Assembly: GCA_964471475.1 (NCBI GenBank)
Contig: CAYYFQ010000030.1
Coordinates: 1 to 22,767 of the forward strand
Length of the DNA stretch: 22,767 bases
Source: JAJNBD01 sp964471475
Lineage (GTDB): Bacteria > Pseudomonadota > Gammaproteobacteria > CAISUE01
Direction of reading: 5' to 3'
Shown here: one piece after another, positions 6,319 through 14,124 of the stretch
Layout: each line of letters opens with the position of its first letter
Numbering within the stretch: the stretch's first letter is position 1
Position numbers and translations under genes: made by a program
The notes under the pieces: model-generated
The model's database searches: none
Seen by the model: only the letters and a program-made list of their open reading frames with translations
Told to the model about the DNA's origin: nothing

Positions 6319-7905
6319 ATGACTGATCAACTTCAGCCTAGTATCGAAGGTCCAGATATCACTAATTATTGGCAATTCTTTAATTTAGATCGGGACCCTT
6401 TCTCGATGGGTTTTGATGAAGCTTTAATTTATTTGCCCCCTAATTGGGAAGAGATGCTCGATCTTGTGCAATATTTAGCGCATTATAAAAATCAAATGGT
6501 GGCAATTACTGGAGCAGCGGGAAGCGGTAAAACGACTTTTGAGGATATTTTTATCAGTCAGCTTGGTGAAACCGCTCGTGTGATTAAGCTTAATGGAGAT
6601 CCTAATTTAGATGTGATGCGTTTGGTAGAGTTTTTAAGCGATAGTTTTACCTTGCCTTGGACTCCGAGCCAAAACGTCGAAGAAGTATTAGATCAACAAT
6701 TGCAAGCTTTTCAAGCCAAAGACAAAGTTTGTATTTTAGTGGTAGATAATGCGCACTTGTTGCCAGAAGAAACGCTCGAAGCTTTAATTTATTTGGTGGA
6801 ACAACAGTCTGAAAATCAAATGCGTTTTCATGCTATTTTGTTTGGAGATCCTACATTGGTGCAAAAAGTAAAAAATATTTTGCAGCCGAATGAGGAAGCT
6901 TTAGTTCATTTCTTAACTTTGGATCCATTTAGCTTAGAGGAAACACAAAATTATTTAAATTATCATCTCTCCTCTGCAGGGTGGCAAGAAGAAAGCCCAA
7001 TGACAGAAGAAACGATAGCGCGTATTTATAAATTATCGGAAGGAAATCCAGCACGTATTAACCGAATCGCTCGGCGTTTTTTAGTGGATATGCTAAATGC
7101 GCGACAACATCAGGATACCAAAACCCCTATGAAAAACTCATTCGCACGTATTATCGGCGGCATTATTATTTTATTGATTGTGGTGGCTGCGTTTAGTTAT
7201 TGGTACATGAACCGTAGTGCTTCCGTCAAAACAGACGGTGGCGATGCAGCGCCTAATATTTCTCTCAATGGCGAATCCCTCTCTCAAGAAATTCAGCCGG
7301 GGAAAGCAGTAGATTTACAACCATCGAAAGCAGCAGAATCGAGTTTGCCACAAGAACCTCCCACCCCCTCAGCACCTATTAAAACGGAAGTGTCGTCAGT
7401 CGCACCCGCTCCATCAGCCCCACCTCCTGTTGAAAACCAGCCAGAAATTTCGACGGTGGATATGGCGGCGATGCCAACAATTCCTACAACCCCATCAGAA
7501 GCTTCGGCCTTATCTACGCAAGTGAAAAAAACTCCTGAAAAAACGCTAGCTCCAATTGAAGCTAAAACAACTACTTCTATTAAAAAAACGTTGAAACCTG
7601 TAACAAGCAAAGTGGTGAAAAAAGCTGAAGGAAGCAAAACCACTAAAGATACTAAAACGGGAGATTACGCTATCCAGTTGATAGGACTTAACAAGACGGC
7701 TAATTTGCCTAAGTTTATTAAAGAGCACCATTTGCAAAATAAAGTGAAACTGATGACGATTACTCAAAAAGATAAAAAAATGACTATTGTGTTATATGGT
7801 AAATACCATACCCTCCACGAAGCAGAGCAAGCGATTACTACATTGCCTCCAGATTTGGCTAAATTAGGCCCGTGGCCAAGAAAAGTATATAATGCCGGTT
7901 CTTAA
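6319..7905 (+). CDS. damX: DamX-like AAA ATPase with C-terminal SPOR domain
   Basis: A 528-residue inner-membrane protein in the position usually held by DamX, a division-associated SPOR protein. The N-terminal cytoplasmic part is an ExeA-type AAA ATPase with Walker A GAAGSGKTT (65-73), Walker B VCILVVDNAH (137-146) and an arginine-rich sensor-2-like region (GNPARINRIARRFL, 241-254). One membrane segment follows (about 278-296, IIGGIIILLIVVAAFSYWY). A Pro/Ser/Thr/Lys-rich periplasmic linker (about 300-450) leads to a SPOR domain (about 452-528, starting DYAIQLIGL), expected to bind denuded septal glycan. E. coli DamX lacks an obvious ATPase module, but other gammaproteobacterial homologues have one. 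It starts 11 bases after aroK and ends the run. Confidence 0.85.
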   Translation: MTDQLQPSIEGPDITNYWQFFNLDRDPFSMGFDEALIYLPPNWEEMLDLVQYLAHYKNQMVAITGAAGSGKTTFEDIFISQLGETARVIKLNGDPNLDVMRLVEFLSDSFTLPWTPSQNVEEVLDQQLQAFQAKDKVCILVVDNAHLLPEETLEALIYLVEQQSENQMRFHAILFGDPTLVQKVKNILQPNEEALVHFLTLDPFSLEETQNYLNYHLSSAGWQEESPMTEETIARIYKLSEGNPARINRIARRFLVDMLNARQHQDTKTPMKNSFARIIGGIIILLIVVAAFSYWYMNRSASVKTDGGDAAPNISLNGESLSQEIQPGKAVDLQPSKAAESSLPQEPPTPSAPIKTEVSSVAPAPSAPPPVENQPEISTVDMAAMPTIPTTPSEASALSTQVKKTPEKTLAPIEAKTTTSIKKTLKPVTSKVVKKAEGSKTTKDTKTGDYAIQLIGLNKTANLPKFIKEHHLQNKVKLMTITQKDKKMTIVLYGKYHTLHEAEQAITTLPPDLAKLGPWPRKVYNAGS

Positions 7906-8122
7906 AATAATTATGATTATCTATGTTCCACCTGTGTACACGACAAAACCCACCACCGAGGTTAAACGGGTCCTGTCGCTGCAGAATCCCATCGATGCTT
8001 CACATCGCTGGGAGCCTTGCTTGCGCGTCACCCGTTTTGCAATTATCCGATTTTGGCGTGTACGAAGATATTCTACTGTCCTATGATCGTGTATTTTCTG
8101 CCCACCTTCGGAAAATTTGCTT
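7906..8122. other. Non-coding stretch with strong hairpin potential
   Basis: This 217-bp gap is richer in GC than typical spacers here. Two nested inverted segments stand out. The outer pair is AAACGGGT (7964-7971) with ACCCGTTT (8030-8037). Inside it lies an 11-bp stem with one mismatch, from CCCATCGATG (7988-7997) and CATCGCTGGG (8003-8012), extended by one T-A pair, around a five-base loop. No U-tract follows, so it is not a standard terminator. The last 15 bases before the PAP2 start (8105-8119) match 15039-15053 at 14 of 15 positions. It could be a dispersed repeat, a small RNA or a leader structure. Two ORFs of under 70 codons cross it but resemble no protein I know. Confidence 0.6.
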
Positions 8123-8752
8123 ATGAAATTACGTAGTTTATTTGCTTTGACAGTCAGTATTATGTTGTTCGCTTTTTTATCGTATCAATTTTTTGATCAA
8201 GCTGTAATTCTGATGCTAGTGAAACATTCATCCCCTCTATTAACATCCATGGGTCAGATTATTCAACATCTTTTTTCCTTTAAAGTTTGGACGCCTCTTG
8301 CTTGTTTATCATTGATTTTTTTATGGTGGGAAGAAGGTAGTGTGAAGTCTATATTGGGGAAGCGTAGCACCGCTTTTTGGATAGGGATAGTGATTGCGAT
8401 GGGTATTACCACGGTGCTTAAATTTAGCTTTGGTCGCTATCGCCCGGAGCTATTTTTACAAGCGCCTCAACATTTATATGGTTTTATAGGTTTTGTCACT
8501 CAGCCTCATTTTGATTTGATAACTTCGATGCCTTCCGATCATGCAGCTGTTATTTTTAGCATTGTGACAGGATTTTGTTTTTTAGTACGTTCTTTTTTAT
8601 GGCGAATATTGTTTTGTTTATGTGGTATTGTGCTAGTGAGTTTTCGTGTGATTTATTTACGCCATTATCCTAGTGACGTTATGGTGGGTGCTTTGGTGGG
8701 GGTATGGGCAATGAATCTAGCTTATCTTATTTGTAAAGTAAAGGTTGAATAA
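8123..8752 (+). CDS. PAP2-family membrane phosphatase
   Basis: A 209-residue integral membrane protein of the type 2 phosphatidic acid phosphatase family, which dephosphorylates lipid phosphates such as undecaprenyl pyrophosphate or phosphatidylglycerophosphate; the substrate cannot be told from sequence. All three motifs are present: KFSFGRYRP (the KxxxxxxRP motif, about 100-108), SMPSDHAA (PSxH form, with Asp where Gly is common), and FRVIYLRHYPSDV (RxxxxxHxxxD). Several hydrophobic segments match a polytopic topology. I chose the ATG at 8123 over a TTG two codons upstream. lepA begins 5 bases after the stop, so the two are probably co-transcribed. Confidence 0.88.
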   Translation: MKLRSLFALTVSIMLFAFLSYQFFDQAVILMLVKHSSPLLTSMGQIIQHLFSFKVWTPLACLSLIFLWWEEGSVKSILGKRSTAFWIGIVIAMGITTVLKFSFGRYRPELFLQAPQHLYGFIGFVTQPHFDLITSMPSDHAAVIFSIVTGFCFLVRSFLWRILFCLCGIVLVSFRVIYLRHYPSDVMVGALVGVWAMNLAYLICKVKVE

Positions 8753-8757
8753 AAATA

Positions 8758-10560
8758 ATGACGCACCCTTACGATCTTAAACATATTCGTAATTTTTCTA
8801 TCATCGCGCATATAGATCACGGCAAATCGACATTGGCTGATCGCTTTATTCAAATTTGCGGCGGCCTTTCTGAGCGCGAAATGGCTGAGCAAGTGTTAGA
8901 TTCGATGGATTTAGAGCGTGAACGTGGTATTACCATCAAAGCACATAGCGTAACACTTTTTTTTAAAGCCCAAGATGGGCAAACGTATCAGCTCAATTTT
9001 ATTGATACCCCTGGGCATGTAGACTTTACCTACGAAGTGTCGCGCTCATTAGCGGCATGTGAAGGTGCATTATTGGTGGTAGATGCCGCTCAAGGAGTGG
9101 AAGCGCAAACTGTGGCCGTATGCTATACAGCGGTAGAACAAGGTTTGGAAGTGCTGCCTGTATTAAATAAAATTGATTTACCCCAAGTAGATCCTGATCG
9201 GGTTATAAAAGAAATTGAAGAAATTATTGGTATTCCTGCCGAGCATGCGATACGTATTAGTGCAAAAAGTGGGGTGGGCGTTAAAGAAGTGCTTGAGCAA
9301 TTAATTACAACGATTCCAGCTCCCGAGGGAGATGCGACCGCGCCTTTGCAAGCTTTAATTATTGATTCTTGGTTTGATAATTATTTGGGCGTCGTGTCTC
9401 TTGTACGCATTAAAAATGGCACGTTGAAAGTAGGCGACAAAATTCAAATGATGTCGATTGGTCGCAATCATGATGTCTTGAAGTTAGGATTTTATTCTCC
9501 AAAACCACAAGATGTGAATATTTTACGGGCAGGTGAAGTGGGTTTTGTGGTGGCGGGTGTCAAAGAAATTGATGGAGCACCCGTGGGGGATACTATTACC
9601 CACGTCCAAAAACCGGCGCTTGACCCGGTGCCTGGATTCAAAAAAATTAAACCTCAAGTGTATGCAGGTTTGTTTCCCGTGTCTTCGGAATATTATGAAG
9701 CTTTTCGGGATGCGTTAGCGAAATTGCGTTTAAATGATTCGGCGCTTTATTATGAACCAGAGAGTTCAGATGCTTTGGGGTTTGGTTTTCGTTGTGGGTT
9801 TTTAGGGATGTTGCACATGGATATTGTGCAAGAACGTTTGGAGCGTGAATATCAATTAAATTTAATTACCACAGCACCCACTGTGGTGTATGAAGTGCTT
9901 ACGAATAAAGACGAAACCTTGTTGGTAGATAATCCTTCTAAATTACCAGAAGTTTCTAAAATTAAAGAAATGCGGGAGCCGATTGTACAGGCGAATATTT
10001 TAGTGCCCCAAGATTATGTGGGGCAGGTGATAACGCTTTGTGTTGAGAGGCGTGGAGTACAAACTAAAATGCAGTATTTAGGGAGTCAGGTAGCATTGTC
10101 CTATGAAATTCCGATGAATGAAGTGGTATTAGATTTTTTTGATCGTTTGAAATCTGTATCGCGTGGTTACGCTTCTTTAGATTATAGCTTCGTGCGGTTC
10201 CAACCAGCGAATTTGGTACGTTTAGATGTGTTAATCAATGGTGATCGAGTAGATGCATTGGCGCTTATTGTCCATCGCGATCAAGCGATTTATAAAGGGC
10301 GACAGCTAGTTGAAAAAATGCGTGACTTAATTCCACGCCAAATGTATGATGTGGCTATTCAAGCAGCTATTGGAGCTCAAGTGATCGCTCGTTCTACAGT
10401 AAAAGCTTTGCGTAAAAATGTGCTTGCTAAATGTTACGGGGGCGATATTACGCGTAAAAAGAAATTGCTAGAAAAGCAAAAAGAGGGTAAAAAACGAATG
10501 AAGCAATTAGGTTCGGTTGAAATTCCCCAAGAAGCATTTTTGGCTGTATTAAAGGTATAG
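8758..10560 (+). CDS. lepA: Elongation factor 4 (LepA)
   Basis: A ribosome-dependent GTPase that acts on stalled or mistranslocated ribosomes. The 600 residues equal the usual length. GTPase motifs: AHIDHGKST (G1), RGITIKAHSV (G2), DTPGHVDF (G3), NKIDLP (G4) and SAKSG (G5). The LepA-specific C-terminal domain is complete (FGFRCGFLGMLHMDIVQERL, then LAKCYGGDITRKKKLLEKQK and the ending IPQEAFLAVLKV). It precedes lepB, as in many proteobacteria. Confidence 0.97.
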   Translation: MTHPYDLKHIRNFSIIAHIDHGKSTLADRFIQICGGLSEREMAEQVLDSMDLERERGITIKAHSVTLFFKAQDGQTYQLNFIDTPGHVDFTYEVSRSLAACEGALLVVDAAQGVEAQTVAVCYTAVEQGLEVLPVLNKIDLPQVDPDRVIKEIEEIIGIPAEHAIRISAKSGVGVKEVLEQLITTIPAPEGDATAPLQALIIDSWFDNYLGVVSLVRIKNGTLKVGDKIQMMSIGRNHDVLKLGFYSPKPQDVNILRAGEVGFVVAGVKEIDGAPVGDTITHVQKPALDPVPGFKKIKPQVYAGLFPVSSEYYEAFRDALAKLRLNDSALYYEPESSDALGFGFRCGFLGMLHMDIVQERLEREYQLNLITTAPTVVYEVLTNKDETLLVDNPSKLPEVSKIKEMREPIVQANILVPQDYVGQVITLCVERRGVQTKMQYLGSQVALSYEIPMNEVVLDFFDRLKSVSRGYASLDYSFVRFQPANLVRLDVLINGDRVDALALIVHRDQAIYKGRQLVEKMRDLIPRQMYDVAIQAAIGAQVIARSTVKALRKNVLAKCYGGDITRKKKLLEKQKEGKKRMKQLGSVEIPQEAFLAVLKV

Positions 10561-10602
10561 CGCCAGTCGCTTAGTAGTGCTATAAATGATTAGGAAAAAA
10601 TT

Positions 10603-11406
10603 ATGCACCCATTCAGTTTAATGAACTATTTTGAATTAATTTTAACGTTATTAGTTATTTTTTCTGGCTTAATTTATTTAGCAGATGTGTTGTACTTTGC
10701 TAAAAAACGCACCGCCAATCATATCACTAAAGTGCCTCTTGTTATTGAATATTCACGTTCGTTTTTTGGCGTCTTGTTGCTTGTGCTGATTCTGCGCTCT
10801 TTTTTATTTGAACCATTCCGTATTCCTTCAGGTTCTTTAAAACCTACGCTTAAAGTCGGCGATTTCATTTTAGTAAATAAATTTTATTATGGTTTGCGTT
10901 TGCCTGTTTTGCATACAAAATTTTTTGCGTATCACGAACCTAAAATAGGGGATATCGTTGTATTTCGTTCGGTGACTGATCCTAACAATATGGATCTAAT
11001 TAAGCGAATCGTTGCAGTCCCGGGGGATCGAATTAGTTACATCAACAAAGTATTGTACGTGAATGGTAAACCCGCAGAGCAAACTTTTATTAAACAAACG
11101 CAAGATCAAGATGAAGCCAATATCCATACGTGGGTTGTGATGGAAAAAAATGAAAACTTAAATGGTATTCAACATCATATTTGGGAGCGCCCGGATGTGA
11201 ATGAAAGCGGAGATTTTCAAAATATTGTGGTGCCGAAAGATAGTTATTTTGGTATGGGGGATAATCGTGATAACAGCACGGATAGTCGTTTTTGGGGTTT
11301 TATCCCTGAAGCAAATATCATTGGGAAAGCACAATTAATTTTATTAAGTTGGGATGGAGATACCGATAGCTTCCGTTGGGATAGAATCGGCAAAAGTATT
11401 GTATGA
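10603..11406 (+). CDS. lepB: Signal peptidase I (LepB)
   Basis: Cleaves signal peptides from exported proteins at the periplasmic face of the inner membrane through a Ser-Lys dyad. The 267 residues contain an N-terminal membrane segment (about 9-31), a cytoplasmic basic loop, a second membrane segment (about 53-68), then box B RIPSGSLKPTL with Ser78, VGDFILVNKFYYG (box C), DLIKRIVAVPGD with Lys134 (box D) and GDNRDNSTDSRFWG (box E). The residue after the catalytic serine is Leu, where most LepB proteins have Met. The length is shorter than E. coli LepB (324). The ATG at 10603 follows TAGGAAA; the ATG at 10621 is an alternative. The stop overlaps the rnc start (ATGA). Confidence 0.95.
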   Translation: MHPFSLMNYFELILTLLVIFSGLIYLADVLYFAKKRTANHITKVPLVIEYSRSFFGVLLLVLILRSFLFEPFRIPSGSLKPTLKVGDFILVNKFYYGLRLPVLHTKFFAYHEPKIGDIVVFRSVTDPNNMDLIKRIVAVPGDRISYINKVLYVNGKPAEQTFIKQTQDQDEANIHTWVVMEKNENLNGIQHHIWERPDVNESGDFQNIVVPKDSYFGMGDNRDNSTDSRFWGFIPEANIIGKAQLILLSWDGDTDSFRWDRIGKSIV

Positions 11407-12089
11407 AATCAAAACTTAATCAATTAGAGAGAAAAATAAATTATCACTTTAAAAATTCAGCCTTATTAAGGCGCGCGCTTACTCATCGCAGTGTCCATAG
11501 CGAACATAATGAGCGTTTGGAGTTTTTAGGCGACGCCATTCTTAATTTTACAATTGGGGAAGCGTTATTTATTAAAAAACCACATGCTAAAGAAGGTGAA
11601 TTGAGCCGCTATCGGGCCTTATTGGTATGTGGAGAATCTCTAGCGCAAGTAGCTTTGGAGTTAAATGTCAGCGATTATTTGATTTTGGGGCCTGGAGAAC
11701 TACGCGCAGGAGGTTTTCGCCGTAAATCTATCTTAGCCGATACTTTAGAAGCAATTATTGCGGCAATTTATTTAGATTCGGATATTTTAACTTGTCAAAA
11801 GCTGATTTTGGAGTGGTTTGAGGCAAGAATTTGTGCGGTGTCTGATATTAAAGCAAAAAAAGATCCTAAATCTACTTTACAAGAATATGTTCAAGCTAAA
11901 AAATTAGCGCTCCCTAAATATAAAATTTTAAAAACGACGGGTGCGGATCATGATCAAACCTTTCATGTAGAGTGCAGTGTGGGGGATTTTGATAAAATCA
12001 CTATTGGTGAAGGTTCAACGCGACGCGTTGCTGAACAGGTAGCAGCCGCCGCTTTCTTAAAAGATGTATTACATGTAGACGTAGGATAA
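11403..12089 (+). CDS. rnc: Ribonuclease III
   Basis: A double-strand-specific endoribonuclease that processes rRNA precursors and regulates mRNAs. The 228 residues include the catalytic signature ERLEFLGDAIL (37-47, with E40 and D44) and the second acidic pair in ADTLEAIIAAIYLD (D113, E116), followed by a C-terminal double-stranded RNA-binding domain (about 155-225, PKSTLQEYVQAKKLALPKY ... EGSTRRVAEQVAAAAFL). Its start overlaps the lepB stop by four bases, and era follows after two bases: the conserved lepB-rnc-era unit, in which RNase III often controls its own transcript. Confidence 0.96.
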   Translation: MKSKLNQLERKINYHFKNSALLRRALTHRSVHSEHNERLEFLGDAILNFTIGEALFIKKPHAKEGELSRYRALLVCGESLAQVALELNVSDYLILGPGELRAGGFRRKSILADTLEAIIAAIYLDSDILTCQKLILEWFEARICAVSDIKAKKDPKSTLQEYVQAKKLALPKYKILKTTGADHDQTFHVECSVGDFDKITIGEGSTRRVAEQVAAAAFLKDVLHVDVG

Positions 12090-12091
12090 TC

Positions 12092-12977
12092 ATGCAAACT
12101 TTCTGTGGTTATATTGGTATTGTAGGGCGCCCGAATGTCGGTAAATCCTCTATTTTGAATCATATTTTAGGAATGAAAGTAAGTATTACTTCTTCTAAAC
12201 CACAAACTACACGCGAACAGATTTTAGGTATTAATACTTTTGAAAATTATCAAGCTATTTTTATCGATAGCCCCGGGTGGCAAAATATGCCTGATGCTTA
12301 TCCTAATCGTATGATGAATCGGGCCGTAGAAGCCACTTTTACAGAAGCAAATGGATTATTGTGGGTCATTGACAGTAGTCATTTTAACGCAGTAGATGAA
12401 GCTCTGTTAGAAAAACTTCAACATAATACATTGCCGTTGGTGATTGCTTTAAATAAGACAGACAAAAGTGAAGAGCAAGCATTATTTTCTTTAGCTCAAA
12501 AATTAGCGCAAGCATTGCCCAAAGCACAAATTGTTCCTTGTTCAGCTAAAACGCATTTTCATATTGAGAAGTTAATGGAAGTTCTTCGGATGTTACTTAT
12601 TGAGCAACCATTTATTTTTCCAAACGATATGGTAACGGATCGCAATGAAAAATTTTATGCGCGTGAAATTATCCGTGAAAAAATTATGCGAAATACAGGT
12701 GAAGAATTGCCTTATGCAGTGACGGTAGAAATTGATCAATACATAGAAGAGCAAAAACTTATTCATATCAANNNNNNNNNNCCTTTCTCCGGCGGAGATT
12801 GCAGAGATAAAGCTGGATAAAGAGAATCAAAAAGCTATTATCGTGGGCAAAGGGGGTGAGCGCTTAAAGAAAATTGGCACAGAAGCGCGTTTAGACATTC
12901 AAAAATTCTGGCATAAAAAAGTTTTCTTAAAAACTTGGGTGAAAGTTAAAAAACCGGGGTTTATTCCATCATCATAG
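12092..12977 (+). CDS. era: GTPase Era, interrupted by an assembly gap
   Basis: Era binds the 3' end of 16S rRNA and helps mature the 30S subunit. Before the gap: G1 GRPNVGKS (12-19), the switch region KPQTTREQILG, G3 DSPG (Asp-Ser-Pro-Gly instead of the usual DTPG), G4 NKTD and G5 CSAKT. After it, the KH domain continues with QKAIIVGKGGERLKKIG and VFLKTWVKVKKPGF, ending at TAG 12975-12977. The two halves are in different frames as written: outside the 10 Ns there are 876 coding bases, so the real gap must be a multiple of three (including zero). The residues just after it, LSPAEIAEIKLDKENQK, are about five longer than the equivalent Era loop, which could be a real insertion or a scaffolding fault. 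The gene is probably intact in the organism. Confidence 0.93.
12772..12781. other. Assembly gap (10 N) inside era
   Basis: Ten Ns lie between the GTPase and KH halves of era. The round number suggests a placeholder of unknown length and not a measured gap. The reading frame requires a length divisible by three. Confidence 0.95.
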
Positions 12978-13002
12978 AGCAGTATTTTCTGAATACATGT
13001 TG

Positions 13003-13112
13003 GCTTGTGACACTAGATAAAGATGAGCGGGTTTCTGAGGCATGGATGCCGAAGTAAAGCTTACAGGGACGTACTTGTAGCCTCCCGCGAAGCTTTATCT
13101 GGTGTCACAAGC
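13003..13112. repeat. 110-bp inverted-repeat element between era and recO
   Basis: Terminal arms GCTTGTGACACTAGATAAAG (13003-13022) and CTTTATCTGGTGTCACAAGC (13093-13112) pair over 20 bases with a single T-G wobble. They enclose about 70 bases containing GCATGGATGC and the string TACAGGGACGTACTTGTA, each with its own hairpin potential. No coding sequence of note and no U-tract were seen. The size and long inverted ends fit a MITE-like or structured dispersed repeat. As RNA in the era-recO transcript it would be a good RNase III-type substrate, which is inference. It begins 25 bases after the era stop. Confidence 0.8.
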
Positions 13113-13139
13113 TTCGGGCAATTATTGGAAAAAATATAG

Positions 13140-13172
13140 ATGAAAGATAAAGTAGATTATCTGCGCTTATGA
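13140..13172 (+). CDS. Possible 10-codon leader ORF overlapping the recO start
   Basis: ATG at 13140 opens a ten-residue frame (MKDKVDYLRL) whose TGA stop (13170-13172) overlaps the recO ATG (13169-13171) in an ATGA arrangement. GGAA (13128-13131) lies about 8 bases upstream, while recO has no visible ribosome site of its own. It could couple ribosomes into recO. A chance ORF of this length is quite possible, so this is tentative. Confidence 0.35.
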   Translation: MKDKVDYLRL

Positions 13173-13843
13173 AGCAAAAACACGAGCATCTAGAGATTTA
13201 TGTCATTCACACTCGAGCTTTTCGAGAAACTTCTTTATTAGTGGAATTATTCAGTAAAAAACTAGGGCGTTGCAGTGCGATTGCGAGGGGGACTTATTCG
13301 GGAAAATCTCCCACACGTTTTTTATTGCAACCCTTTCAACCACTCAGTGTCCATTTGCAAGGAAGCACCGAGCTTTTAAATTTAAGTAAAGTGGAGCGAC
13401 TTGCTATACTTCCTAATTTGGCAGGGCAATCTTTAGTGTGCGGCCTTTATTTAAACGAACTGCTTTATCATACATTGCATCGCTATGACCCACACCCCGA
13501 ATTATTCCACGCTTATGCGGAAGCACTCGGCAAATTAACTGCTCATCAATCTCAAATTGCGCTGCGAGAATTTGAACTGCGTTTGTTGGCGAGTTTAGGT
13601 TATGGTATTCACTTTGAGAATGTGCATATTACTTCCGAATTTTATCGTTATGATCCACAGCAAGGATTTTTGCCAAGTATGCATGGTAATGGCTTTGATA
13701 TTTTTCCGACATCAATTTTATTAGCGCTTGCCAAAAACGACTGGCACTTTCCTCAAACACTCGGTGCTGCGCGTTTGTTAACGCGGATTGCCCTTGCTCC
13801 TCTTTTAGGCAATAAGGAAATCCGTTCGCGGGAGTTGCTGTAG
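13169..13843 (+). CDS. recO: DNA repair protein RecO
   Basis: RecO works with RecR to load RecA onto SSB-coated single strands in recombinational repair. The 224 residues are slightly shorter than E. coli RecO (242). The N-terminal OB fold shows VIHTRAFRETSLLVELFSKK and GRCSAIARG (about residues 11-40), followed by the helical region VCGLYLNELLYHTLHRYDPHPELF and the C-terminal stretch RIALAPLLGNKEIRSRELL. It follows era as in many gammaproteobacteria, but with a 191-bp spacer holding an inverted-repeat element. pdxJ, often next, is absent. There is no clear Shine-Dalgarno. Confidence 0.93.
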   Translation: MKQKHEHLEIYVIHTRAFRETSLLVELFSKKLGRCSAIARGTYSGKSPTRFLLQPFQPLSVHLQGSTELLNLSKVERLAILPNLAGQSLVCGLYLNELLYHTLHRYDPHPELFHAYAEALGKLTAHQSQIALREFELRLLASLGYGIHFENVHITSEFYRYDPQQGFLPSMHGNGFDIFPTSILLALAKNDWHFPQTLGAARLLTRIALAPLLGNKEIRSRELL

Positions 13844-14018
13844 GGGGGTGAGGGAGTAATGGTTGGCGACCCCAGTACCGGGAGATGTTCTGGTTAAATA
13901 ACTTGTTTTCGGGTAAGATGGGTTGTGTATGTGATGTTTTGAAGGTAAGTTTTAGATCGGAAGCTAGCGATAGCTAATGCAGTTGCTCAAGAAATTGCTT
14001 CCTTGCAAAAGAGTTAAG
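13844..14018. other. Spacer downstream of recO with no gene seen
   Basis: This part of the recO-hslO spacer holds no ORF with recognisable content. It opens with a G-rich run (TAGGGGGGTGAGGGAG) directly at the recO stop. A short frame near 13971-14016 reads AVAQEIASLQKS before a stop, but it has no start and no family match I know. Confidence 0.4.
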
Positions 14019-14097
14019 TAAGAGCGCCTCCTCTATAAATTAGAAAGTTTGTGCGAGCACATAGCGCGCACAAGAGTAATTTATAGAGGTCCTCTTA
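14019..14097. terminator. Long two-part hairpin between convergent recO and hslO
   Basis: A perfect 13-bp inverted pair CCTCTATAAATTA (14030-14042) and TAATTTATAGAGG (14077-14089) encloses a second stem TTGTGCG (14049-14055) with CGCACAA (14067-14073). An outer pair TAAGAG (14019-14024) and CTCTTA (14092-14097) extends the base. It sits between two converging genes and probably stops transcription from one or both sides, although no long T-run follows on either strand. It may also be a dispersed palindromic repeat. Confidence 0.65.
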
Positions 14098-14124
14098 AGA
14101 GTTTCTTCTCGAGGGGTTCATTTA

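Noticed and set aside
7892..8126. Two 64-67 codon ORFs between damX and PAP2
   Set aside because: They overlap each other in different frames, lack ribosome sites, and the sequence is better explained by stem structures.
13951..13967. String AGATCGGAAG, which resembles the start of a sequencing adapter
   Set aside because: Only ten bases match and the following bases diverge from the adapter; a chance match is likely.
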